From Acanthamoeba lenticulata (Eukaryota; Discosea; Longamoebia; Acanthamoebidae), in the NCBI GenBank assembly GCA_002179805.1, contig NAVB01002475.1, forward strand, positions 1 through 12,247: 12,247 bases of DNA, in the 5' to 3' direction. The notes beneath the pieces were generated by a model, which saw only the letters and a program-made list of their open reading frames with translations, was not told where the DNA came from and did not search any database. Within the stretch, counting starts at the first letter, position 1. Each line of letters opens with the position of its first letter. Both the position numbers and the translations under genes were made by a program. Below, piece after piece: positions 1-12,247 of the stretch.

Positions 1-1602
1 ATGTCGCCGGTGAAGGTCTTGGGCTCGCCAGTGCCGTCGCCCAGCACTGTGACGTCGCCGTTGAAGCAGATGACACCCACGCGGCGCTGGGGCGCCTTGC
101 TCTTGAGCTCCTGCAACTGGCTCGCTACCGCTGCTTGAACGCACTGCATTTATTTATTTATTTTTCAATCAGTGCTAAAATTAATAAACAAATGATTCAA
201 GATGAATATAAAAATAATATTTATAAATATTATTTTATGATAAAAACTGGTTAAATTAAAGCGAACCTGGAGGCGGGAGACGTAGGTGACGTCACGCCGC
301 TGGCCGGGCATGAACTGGTCGCCTTCCATGCCGAACCCGGCAAAGTCCTGCTGCCGCTTGGCCATGCCCTTGAGCTGCATCCTGCCGGGCACCTCCGTCG
401 ACACGCACATCGACCCAGAGATATCTGCGCCCGTCCGAGGGAGCTTCGGGTCAGCCCCGATTGTGCGATCGCACACTTGCGCAAGCGCGCAACAGAAGGG
501 GGCAACCGCGGTACCGATGACGAAGACGAGGTTGTCCTCGGCGGTATCGCTGGACACGGGAGCCGGCTCCAGAAGGTAGTCGAGGGACTCAGCCTTGGGC
601 ACCTCCTCGTCGTCCAGGAAGACCTCATTGGCGTGGTCGCAGAATTCGCACTGCCAAACGCCCTCGCCGGATGCCGCCTCTTCTGCTTCTTCTTCTTCTT
701 TCTCATTCTCCTTCTCCTTCTCCATCGCATCGGTCGTTGTCTTCTTCTTGATGACACTGCACGCAGAGGAGGAGTGAGCCTTCAACGTAAAATCATCTCA
801 TTTCCTTCCAATGGGAGTCGACCTGAAGGCGTTGAGCACGGCAGAGCAGCCCTGGCAAAAGACCGGATCGCCGGTCATCACGGGCACGTCCTCGGCCAGC
901 GAGCCCAGTCCCACAGTCAACACGTTGGTGTTCACCCTACGCGGCTTGCGCTGTGGCTGCATCGGCGGCATCTTTGCGATGAAAAAACCCCCCCAAAGAA
1001 GAATTTCAATCAGGCACCGAACAACATGCAGCTCAGATGACGACGACGATGAATGGCACGAGCGTACCATGGGCGGGGCCATCACCGGGCCGGGAAAGGC
1101 CGGGTAGGCAGTTGCCTGACCGAACGCTTGGGGGGCCGCGTTGTAGGCCTGCGACTGGACACGCGACGGAGGCGGAGGCGGGAAGGCCGATGATGCACTC
1201 CCAAAGGCGGCGGGAAACGGCGACGATGTCGGCCCGTAGGAAGGAAACGTGGGCGAGTAGGATGGAAATGCGGTTGGAAAGGCGGGAGACGTGGGTGAGT
1301 AGGAAGGCGATGTGGGTGAGTAGGTTGGCAATGCGCCTGGAAAGGCGGGGGACGTGGGTGAGTAGGAAGGTGATGTGGGTGAGTAGGAGGGCGATGTGGG
1401 CGAGTAGGAAGGCGCTAAAGTGCTGGTGGGCTGGACAGGCGGGAACGAAAAGGCAGGCGCCTGCTGCTGCTGCTGCGGCTGTTGTTGAGGCAAACGCTCG
1501 TCGTCTTCCTCGTCTTTCCCTGCATAGGCAAACTAGTGTACAAGAGTGTGAGGCTTCACCGTAACCTTTTTGCTACGCTCGTACCTTAGAACCAAAAAAC
1601 AT
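1..1602 (-). CDS. VWA-domain protein with Pol II CTD-like heptad repeats and zinc ribbon (5' part, truncated by window)
   Basis: I infer six exons on the minus strand: 1602-1585, 1532-1068, 971-823, 756-515, 424-267 and 143-1, continuing past the left edge. Reading frame is kept through every junction and gives 391 visible residues. Order: start MFFGSK; a Gln-rich stretch (about 22-30); YSPTSPS-type heptads (about 48-112); a Pro/Ala-rich linker; a Sec23/24-like zinc ribbon (C200-x2-C203 and C247-x2-C250, separated by a Lys/Glu-rich insert); and a VWA domain whose metal-binding MIDAS motif D292-x-S294-x-S296 lies in VIDISGSM. No signal peptide or membrane segment is seen, so it is probably cytosolic or nuclear. 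Amoebozoan proteins of this VWA type exist, and some carry a circularly permuted Ras domain, but any such C-terminus is outside the window. The ATG at 1602 was chosen because AAG|GTACGA to TAG|TTT joins in phase. Function is unknown; protein-protein scaffolding is the likely VWA role. Confidence 0.85.
144..266 (-). other. AT-rich intron of the VWA gene
   Basis: This is a 123-nt phase-0 intron with donor CAG|GTTCGC at 266 and acceptor AATGCAG at 144. Splicing joins ...SRLQ to [11 protein letters not shown] and continues the VWA domain into VGVICFNGD. It is far richer in A+T than the flanking exons and most other introns here, and it holds the 26-bp palindrome at 211-236. Confidence 0.85.
211..236. 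repeat. Perfect 26-bp AT palindrome inside an intron
   Basis: Positions 211-223 are the exact reverse complement of 224-236, centred on TTTA|TAAA. The sequence contains only A and T. In RNA it could fold as a weak A-U hairpin between donor and acceptor. Composition alone makes chance palindromes more likely in such DNA. Confidence 0.85.
425..514 (-). other. Phase-1 intron splitting the MIDAS aspartate codon
   Basis: The donor is G|GTACCG at 514 and the acceptor is GCGCAG|AT at 425. Removing 90 nt turns an uninterpretable stretch into VFVIDISGSM, the canonical VWA first strand and MIDAS motif. The Asp codon is divided G|AT. The intron has a length divisible by three and no in-frame stop, so a retained transcript would stay in frame but lose the metal site. 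Confidence 0.85.
1215..1409 (-). repeat. 21-nt tandem units encoding RNA polymerase II CTD-like heptads
   Basis: The minus strand encodes clusters of Tyr-Ser-Pro-Thr-Ser-Pro-Ser/Ala heptads. Three near-perfect units are followed by a short Phe/Pro/Ala spacer, two more units, another spacer, and then degenerate units reading YSPTFPS and YGPTSS. On the plus strand this appears as recurring gtgggtgagtaggaaggcgat-like blocks. The units match the Rpb1 C-terminal repeat consensus, but the surrounding protein is not Rpb1. Spacers made of AFP(G/T)A suggest that blocks were duplicated together with the spacer. Confidence 0.9.
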
Positions 1603-1715
1603 GTTGTATGAACCAAGAGGACACGCAAAGAAGAAACACAAAAATCGGACGAGCCAAAAAAGGGCGTTTTCCCTGCTCCCCCTTCCCTGAACAGACCCAG
1701 GGAGCCGCTAGGGTG

Positions 1716-1723
1716 AAAAAAAA
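1716..1723 (-). terminator. Pol III terminator of tRNA-Ala
   Basis: A run of eight T on the minus strand begins two bases after the tRNA 3' end, the standard Pol III stop signal. Confidence 0.85.
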
Positions 1724-1724
1724 T

Positions 1725-1797
1725 TGGAGGAGAAGGGTATCGATCCCTTTACCTCTCGCATGCTAAGCGAGCGCTCTACCATCTGAGCTACACCCCC
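1725..1797 (-). tRNA. tRNA-Ala (AGC)
   Basis: The 73-nt minus-strand cloverleaf has acceptor GGGGGTG/CTCCTCC, D stem GCTC/GAGC, anticodon stem CTCGC/GCGAG with loop TTAGCAT (anticodon AGC), T stem AAGGG/CCCTT and discriminator A73. The G3:U70 wobble, the main alanine identity element, is present. Odd points are a U6:U67 mismatch in the acceptor stem and A at T-loop position 54, although the B box still fits GWTCRANNC. There is no intron and no encoded CCA. It lies about 120 bp upstream of the VWA gene, on the same strand. Confidence 0.95.
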
Positions 1798-1829
1798 GTT
1801 CGATGCGTGGGACGAACACTTTTGTCTCG

Positions 1830-1835
1830 TTTATT
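1830..1835 (-). promoter_or_regulatory. Possible poly(A) signal AATAAA of the propeller gene
   Basis: AATAAA occurs on the minus strand about 155 nt after the TGA stop of the membrane-propeller gene and before tRNA-Ala. It is the only exact match noticed in this 3' flank. Whether this lineage uses the hexamer is not known from the sequence. Confidence 0.35.
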
Positions 1836-1989
1836 TAGATACCAAAAAATTGTTCCCTTCCCGCTGCTTCAGTCTCCATGATCACGAGGCTATAAAGCTA
1901 CGATCGTTTTGATGCTTTCGACGAACCCCGTTCCGGACTTAAGCCATCCAAATTCTGCCACTTATGGCAACAATTAAATAGTTATTACT

Positions 1990-4137
1990 TCAAAAGTCTC
2001 TTAATGAAAACTCTACAGTGAGCTTCGACTGTTTGCGAAACGTCTTCATCAACCGATGCCGCTTGTGCCGCGCCACCATGATTGCCGCTACCGAGGCCAA
2101 TGCCACCACCACTATGGCCACAGACACCGCCACCGAAACGCCCACGATGAGGCCCACATCCGGCCCGCCACCATCAGAGTCCACTGGGCCAAACAGCACG
2201 CCCAGGTCTGGAGTCGTTTGTTTCGCCACGTGTGACTCAGTCAGCGCTAGCAGGGAAGGAGAAAGGAAAGAACCTACCTGGGTCGAAGACGAGCGTGGAG
2301 TTGAACCGCGGGAAGGTGAGCACGAGCTCCGATGTGCTTGAGTCCATGTTGAATTGCACCCCATCGGTGGAGACGCGCCCGTCGACTTCGACCACGTTCC
2401 ACAGCCGCAGCTCCGTGCTGGCGTCATTCGCGCTGTTGAACTGGCCCTTCAGAGCAAAGGTCGTCGTCGTGATGTTGTGCTTGTTGTTGCTCCAGGTGGT
2501 TGTGCGTGAGGTGAAGGTGGTGAAGGCAGGCGAGATCTTGATCCGGAGGACGAGGGAGCTGTTGTGTGCCCCGTGCCAAGTCCAGTTGGTCAGGCGCACC
2601 GTGAACTTAGTGAAAGAGGGGTCCACGGAGAGGTTGATGTTGTCCCCAATGAAGACGACGGTCTGTTGGCGGAAGAGGTCGAACTGCACCTGCAGCCGGC
2701 CCCCGGCGCCCGCAGTGCTGTTGTTGGGGCTCATCACTGTGCTGGAGAAGATGAAGGACTCGGTGGTGTTGGTGCCTGAATCCACGGCAACAAAGCCAGC
2801 ACCTGAACATGATTACCGACTAAAGGTTAGTCTTGGGTCCAACTCACCAATCAGAAGCTGCAGCAACGGCCAGGCATACCCTTCTCAATGGAGCCGATCC
2901 CAATAATGGAGCCACGGTCGACTTCACTGATGGTGGCAGCAAAATCGATCGCCACTGAGGCCTCTTTCCTCAAGGCGCCTTCGACGTCCCTTGGCGTGAA
3001 CACCACACCCGCGCCTGTGGAGTTGAAGGCAAGCACCGGCACACCCGTCTTGCTGGTGCTTGATGTGACGGGCAGGCGACAGATGTCAACAGTCGTAGTG
3101 GTGTCGTCTGGGTCCGTCTCCCCACCAGCAAAGAGTGCCACGTTGCCCACACTTGTGGCCGCAAGCGACTTACGACTCTGGCTCAGGGTGGCGGTTGTCC
3201 ATAAGCCAGTGGTCACGTTGTAAACGTCCAGCACGGCGCTGTACTCACTGTCATAGCCGCCGGCGAAGAGGGCGACATCACCAACGGTCGTTGCTGTGAG
3301 ATCGTAGCGAGCCACACTGAGCGTGTCTGTCGTCCACGAGCCGTCGGACACGTTGAAGATATCCACCGTGTTGACGGGCTCCCCCTGCGAGTTCCTCCCA
3401 CCAGCAAAGAGGGCGAGGTTGCCCACGGAGGTCGAGGCGAGAGAATAGCGAGCTTGGCTCAGGTTGGTGGTCGTCCAGGAGCCGTCCGTGACGTTGAAGA
3501 TGTCCACCACAGAGTAGCGGGTTTCGACGTTGATGCCGCCAGCAAAAAGGGCGAGGTCGCCCACGGACGTCGCCGTCAGCAAATCACGCGCCTGGCTGAG
3601 TGTAGTTGCTGTCCACGAGTTGTTGTGGGCGTGGTAGATGTCCACCGTGGCCTTGTAGTCGCCGGGGTAAGTGGTCAGCCCGCCCCCGAAGAGAGCCACC
3701 TTGTTGCCCACCGTGGTTGCTGCCAGGTTGCTGCGGGGCTCCGAGAGGTTTGCTGTCGTCCAGGAGCCATCAGTTAAGTTGAAGATGTCCACCACAGCGG
3801 AAGGCTCGGGATTTTGGCCACCAGCAAAGAGGGCGATGTTGCCCACAGACGCTGCAGCGAGACGTGTCCGCCCCAGCGTGAGTTCCGCTGTCGTCCATGA
3901 CCCGTCGGCGGTGTTGAAGACGTCAACCGTTGAAGATGGAAGAGACCGTGCCGGATTTCCCGGCTCTTCCCCCCCAGCGAACAACGCGACCGTGCCTACA
4001 GACGTTGCTGCAAGAAATCCTCGAGCCCAGCTGAGGTTGGCCGTGGCCCATGAGCCTGTGTTCCATCCTGCACTCTCCGCAACGCTGGTCGTGGTGACAC
4101 AAAGGAAGACGAGGACGAGGTGGTGCAGAAGAGGCAT
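1990..4137 (-). CDS. Type I membrane protein with seven kelch-like repeats (putative cell-surface receptor/adhesin)
   Basis: There are three exons, 4137-2880, 2802-2278 and 2207-1990 (TGA at 1992-1990), with introns G|GTATGC...TTCAG (77 nt) and G|GTAGGT...CTCCAG (70 nt), both phase 1. The product is 666 aa. A signal peptide, MPLLHHLVLVFLCV...SVAES, covers about 1-20. Residues 28-354 hold seven 44-51-residue repeats with the core GSWTTA-LS-AR--L-ATSVGN-ALFAGG...VDIFN, typical of a kelch-like beta-propeller. Residues 355-611 are a beta-rich stalk with many N-x-S/T sites. A transmembrane helix spans about 612-639, followed by a 27-residue basic tail. I used the ATG at 4137 because the signal peptide starts there; an in-frame ATG at 4206 would add 23 residues before the hydrophobic core. 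A ligand-binding role at the plasma membrane is inferred. No catalytic motif is seen, and I do not recognise a named homologue. Confidence 0.88.
3076..4056 (-). repeat. Seven tandem kelch-like repeat units
   Basis: Units of 51, 45, 49, 46, 47, 45 and 44 codons share the blocks GSWTT, ALFAGG and VDIFN. DNA identity between units is visible, for example the recurring gttgaagatgtccaccac-like block and the ccaccagcaaagagggcgat-like block on the plus strand. This points to fairly recent duplication or gene conversion between units. Variation is concentrated in the loop between ALFAGG and VDIFN, where a propeller would expose its top-face loops. Confidence 0.9.
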
Positions 4138-4470
4138 GGCAAAGGTTCTGGGGGAAACAGAACGGTGAAGAGCACTTTTGATGAACCGCGGCTTGTACAA
4201 GGCCATGGGCTATGGGCAACATCGATGTGCCCATTGGCGCATTAGGGATATGGGCAACCGGGTTGTTGCGTGTCTGTTTTGGATGACCAATAGCAAAACA
4301 CGCAAGAGTGAATTTTTTGCTCCTCACGAAAAAGTTGTGCACAAAGGACTCTAGCCTGTAGACAGCACACGTCCACTTTTTTCTTCTGGCAGCTATTCGC
4401 TGGGGCAATCCTTTCTTGGCCACTGCGTATCAGAAGGGGACGCCATGGAAACTTCTTCCCTCTTCTTCTT
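4138..4470 (-). promoter_or_regulatory. Region between the ABC gene stop and the propeller gene start
   Basis: These 333 bp should contain the ABC gene 3' UTR and the promoter and 5' leader of the propeller gene; both genes read leftwards. Visible items are an imperfect palindrome at 4213-4233, the repeat tatgggcaac at 4211-4220 and 4249-4258, a CCAAT pentamer on the plus strand near 4286, and an in-frame ATG at 4206 that may be the true start. No TATA box or poly(A) hexamer stands out. Confidence 0.4.
4213..4233. repeat. Near-perfect inverted repeat upstream of the propeller gene
   Basis: TGGGCA(A)CATC is followed directly by GATGTGCCCA, so ten bases on each arm pair with one extra A in the left arm. 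It lies 7 bp beyond the ATG at 4206, or 76 bp beyond the ATG at 4137, on the upstream side. It could be a dimeric protein site or a 5'-leader stem. Confidence 0.6.
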
Positions 4471-10497
<6,027 letters not shown>

Positions 10498-10763
10498 CCT
10501 GTGGCTCCTCCGTGTGCTGGCGCCACACAGCGGGAGTTGTCTCCCGCTGGATTTCTCTGTTGCACGCTTAGAAATTTCTCTTGTCGCCGATATCATTCTT
10601 GCCACTGCACCCCAAGCTTCTTCTCTTGCAAGGCTCGCGAGCTGCATTTTTTTTTAAGTTGTTAATTTAGTTCAAACTTGCAGAAAATCCTCTGACTTAG
10701 CAGAGTAAGGGTTGCTTTAGTTGTTTTTTACTCGGCCGACCACAAAGAGCAACAAACACTATC
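10498..10763. promoter_or_regulatory. Divergent upstream region shared by the ABC and glycosyltransferase-like genes
   Basis: The 266 bp lie between head-to-head starts at 10497 (minus) and 10764 (plus) and must hold both leaders and core promoters unless the ABC start is further out. The left part is GC-rich and contains the 9-bp-stem hairpin at 10528-10549. The right part (about 10645-10740) is A/T-rich with T runs. An open frame without stops extends the ABC exon 1 frame to an ATG at 10647, but the sequence has no recognisable protein character. No TATA box is certain. Confidence 0.5.
10528..10549. repeat. Perfect 9-bp GC-rich hairpin
   Basis: CAGCGGGAG, loop TTGT, then CTCCCGCTG: nine paired bases, of which seven are G-C. 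It lies about 30 nt before the proposed ABC start codon at 10497, so it would form in the 5' leader of that mRNA or act as a DNA site in the divergent promoter. Confidence 0.75.
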
Positions 10764-11708
10764 ATGAACACACACAAGAGCAAGGTTATGTTGGGGTTTG
10801 CCCTAGCCTTCTTTGCCCTTGGGTTGTTAATGCTCCACCAGACAATGACGCAAGCAAAAGCAAACACGACTGCTGATTCTGGCTGTGCTGCCGGGCAGTG
10901 CGACATGTCGTGGCTACGCAGCGCAGCGGGCTGGCACGTCATGCGGGAAGCCTTTGGGGACGAGAACGCTGCGGCCAAAGAGCAGTTTACGGCAGCCGCG
11001 CCGCCCAAGATGTGCATGCTTGTCCGAACCTACAAGAAGCAGCTCGCCCACCTGCCCACATTCCTCCTTAGCTCCGCCGCGTCGGGCCTTGGCACTGACA
11101 ACTTCCGCGTCTTCCTGCTGGTTACCGATCCGGAATGGAAGGAGACTTTCGACAAGGTGAGCGACGTGGCCTCGTCCATCTCGCACCTCGTCGGCGAGCC
11201 TGAGTTTGCCACTGTGCTGCCGCTGCCCTTCAAGAAGGAACGCCAGCCTGACTACGGCTACGCGCAGACGGACGCAGCGCTGCGGCACTACTTCTACAAC
11301 GAGCACAACACCGCCCCCGGCCAGCCGCACACGTGCGACTACCTGATCGTCACCAACGGCGACAACTACTACTCTCACGGCTTTGGCGTCGACCTGCTTA
11401 AGCTGACCCCCAACGACTTGGTCCTGTTCGACTGGGTCACGCACTACCCCCACGTACCCTCACAGATCGATGAGCCCAGAGTGTGGGGCGACGGCAGTGG
11501 TCGCCCGCTCGAGGCCCAGCCACGAGTGTCCTACATCGACCTTGGCGCCTGCATGTGGAGGCTGCAGTTCCTGAAGGAGCACCGACTATTCTACGCCAAC
11601 CGCGAAGGCAAGTGGACCAACGAAGCGGATGGCTTCATGGTGGTCAAGGCTGTCAACTTGACCGATGCTTGGCGCCGACTTAAGAAGACTATCCTGATGC
11701 ATGAGTAA
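10764..11708 (+). CDS. Predicted type II membrane protein, GT-A-like glycosyltransferase fold
   Basis: This is a single uninterrupted 314-codon frame from ATG 10764 to TAA 11708; a 3' intron is not needed. Residues 8-25 form one hydrophobic helix after a short Lys-containing N-terminus, a signal anchor placing the body in the Golgi/ER lumen. The body shows a GT-A-like order: strand MCMLVRTY (83-90), FRVFLLVTD (114-122), YGYAQTDAAL (164-173), then CDYLIVTNGDNYY (191-203). The NGDN there may stand for the metal-binding DxD. VSYIDLGACMWR (256-266) follows. One N-x-T site is at 298. These features are visible; the enzymatic role is inferred and donor and acceptor are unknown. The protein is short for a classic Golgi transferase and could instead be a non-catalytic relative. 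It is the only protein gene on the plus strand and the only one without introns, in contrast to its neighbour with 19. Confidence 0.8.
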   Translation: MNTHKSKVMLGFALAFFALGLLMLHQTMTQAKANTTADSGCAAGQCDMSWLRSAAGWHVMREAFGDENAAAKEQFTAAAPPKMCMLVRTYKKQLAHLPTFLLSSAASGLGTDNFRVFLLVTDPEWKETFDKVSDVASSISHLVGEPEFATVLPLPFKKERQPDYGYAQTDAALRHYFYNEHNTAPGQPHTCDYLIVTNGDNYYSHGFGVDLLKLTPNDLVLFDWVTHYPHVPSQIDEPRVWGDGSGRPLEAQPRVSYIDLGACMWRLQFLKEHRLFYANREGKWTNEADGFMVVKAVNLTDAWRRLKKTILMHE

Positions 11709-11841
11709 CTACCGACGGTGGTGAAACCAGGCCGTGTACATACTAACTAAACGTTAGCGGTATCCATTCCGCAAGAGCCCGTGTCCGTTAGATGGGCCCC
11801 ATGCCATCATGTGGTGTAATCTCTTTCTTGTAGCTGCTGCC

Positions 11842-11846
11842 AAAAA
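11842..11846 (-). terminator. Pol III terminator of tRNA-Lys
   Basis: Five T on the minus strand lie three bases after the tRNA 3' end, a minimal Pol III stop. Confidence 0.75.
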
Positions 11847-11849
11847 GAT

Positions 11850-11922
11850 AGCCGACCGTGGGGCTCGAACCCACGACCACAAGATTAAGAGTCTTGCGCT
11901 CTACCGACTGAGCTAGGCCGGC
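11850..11922 (-). tRNA. tRNA-Lys (CTT)
   Basis: The 73-nt minus-strand cloverleaf has acceptor GCCGGCC/GGTCGGC (one G:U pair), D stem GCTC/GAGC, anticodon stem CAAGA/TCTTG with loop CTCTTAA (anticodon CTT), T stem GTGGG/CCCAC and standard T loop TTCGAGC. There is no intron. The discriminator base reads T (U73), unusual for lysine tRNAs, which normally carry A or G. It is convergent with the glycosyltransferase-like gene, whose stop is about 140 bp away. Confidence 0.95.
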
Positions 11923-11989
11923 TGGTGCTGGGATAGAGGTCATAGTTTTGAACTTGACAAATGGCCAGACTGAACAAGGCCGGCTGGTG
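11915..11989. repeat. Direct 13-bp repeat of the tRNA-Lys 5' end
   Basis: The plus-strand 13-mer aggccggctggtg occurs at 11915-11927, covering the tRNA-Lys 5' end and five flanking bases, and again at 11977-11989. The spacing is 62 bp, and the sequence between copies is unrelated to the rest of a tRNA. It may be a remnant of a duplicated tRNA 5' end or a chance GC-rich repeat. Confidence 0.55.
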
Positions 11990-12097
11990 TTACACCAATG
12001 TACAAATTCTCAAAGGTGTGACAGGGGAACCATCAGAATTTATTTGTTTGTTTAAAACAATGGTCAATTTTTTAAAATTTTGAAAAAAGGCAGCGAA

Positions 12098-12168
12098 GCA
12101 TCCGTGGTCCAGTGGCAAGATTTCCGCCTGCCACGCGGGAGACCCGGGTTCAATTCCCGGCGGATGCA
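12098..12168 (+). tRNA. tRNA-Gly (GCC)
   Basis: The 71-nt plus-strand cloverleaf has acceptor GCATCCG/CGGATGC with seven pairs, anticodon loop CTGCCAC (anticodon GCC), T arm CCGGG/CCCGG with loop TTCAATT, and discriminator A. The B box reads GGTTCAATTCC. The D stem is weak (possible C13:A22 mismatch), which is tolerated in glycine tRNAs. It is head-to-head with tRNA-Lys across 175 bp. The upstream flank is A/T-rich with a TTTAAAA element, a possible Pol III upstream promoter aid. Confidence 0.95.
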
Positions 12169-12171
12169 TAA

Positions 12172-12175
12172 TTTT
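12172..12175 (+). terminator. Pol III terminator of tRNA-Gly
   Basis: Four T lie four bases after the tRNA 3' end, the minimum Pol III termination signal. The T run at the window end (from about 12236) could serve as a backup. Confidence 0.65.
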
Positions 12176-12247
12176 GTGGCCGCACGATGGTCAACATGTC
12201 ATGCCAGTGCGCCACGCACGAGCGCTCAGGCCAACATTTTGTTTTTT

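Noticed and set aside
477..1040. Long plus-strand frame with a Phe/Leu-rich run, looking like a membrane protein
   Set aside because: It is the antisense of the Lys/Glu-rich insert and zinc ribbon of the VWA gene; the hydrophobic run is the complement of GAA/GAG codons.
3671..4168. Plus-strand frame of 165 codons over the repeat region
   Set aside because: It mirrors the periodic kelch-like repeats on the minus strand and has no domain character of its own.
12176..12247. Possible start of another gene at the right edge
   Set aside because: There are only about 70 bases with no convincing frame or signal; nothing can be supported beyond the tRNA-Gly 3' flank.

Overview
The window is nuclear DNA from a protist with small, intron-dense, GC-rich genes. 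Three protein genes are interrupted by 26 short introns that I could place by reading frame and family conservation. Three nuclear-type tRNA genes carry internal A/B boxes and short T-run Pol III terminators. No operons or bacterial signals were seen. Gene density, short GC-rich introns, an ABCC transporter, a VWA protein with an Rpb1-CTD-like tail and a repeat-propeller surface protein fit an amoebozoan such as Acanthamoeba. That assignment is a guess from style, not from a database match.

Layout, left to right. (1) 1-1602, minus: the 5' part of a gene for a cytoplasmic-type VWA protein with polyQ, Pol II CTD-like YSPTSPS heptads, a CxxC...CxxC zinc ribbon and a VWA MIDAS motif. It runs off the left edge. 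(2) 1725-1797, minus: tRNA-Ala(AGC). (3) 1990-4137 (or 4206), minus: a type I membrane protein with a signal peptide, seven kelch-like repeats, a beta-rich N-glycosylated stalk, one transmembrane helix and a short basic tail. (4) 4471-10497, minus: a complete full-length ABCC/MRP-type ABC transporter, 20 exons and about 1453 residues, lacking TMD0. (5) 10764-11708, plus: an intronless gene for a predicted type II membrane protein with a GT-A-like glycosyltransferase look. It is divergent from the ABC gene across a 266-bp shared upstream region. (6) 11850-11922, minus: tRNA-Lys(CTT). 12098-12168, plus: tRNA-Gly(GCC).

The genes do not form an obvious pathway. The propeller protein, ABC transporter and glycosyltransferase-like protein all belong to the membrane/secretory system, but this may be chance.

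The most interesting items are the CTD-mimic repeats on a VWA protein, an intron that splits the MIDAS aspartate codon, the strong C at donor position +4 in 20 of 26 introns, a conservation-supported GC-AG intron, acidic insertions in the ABC protein, and several perfect or near-perfect palindromes in introns and upstream regions.
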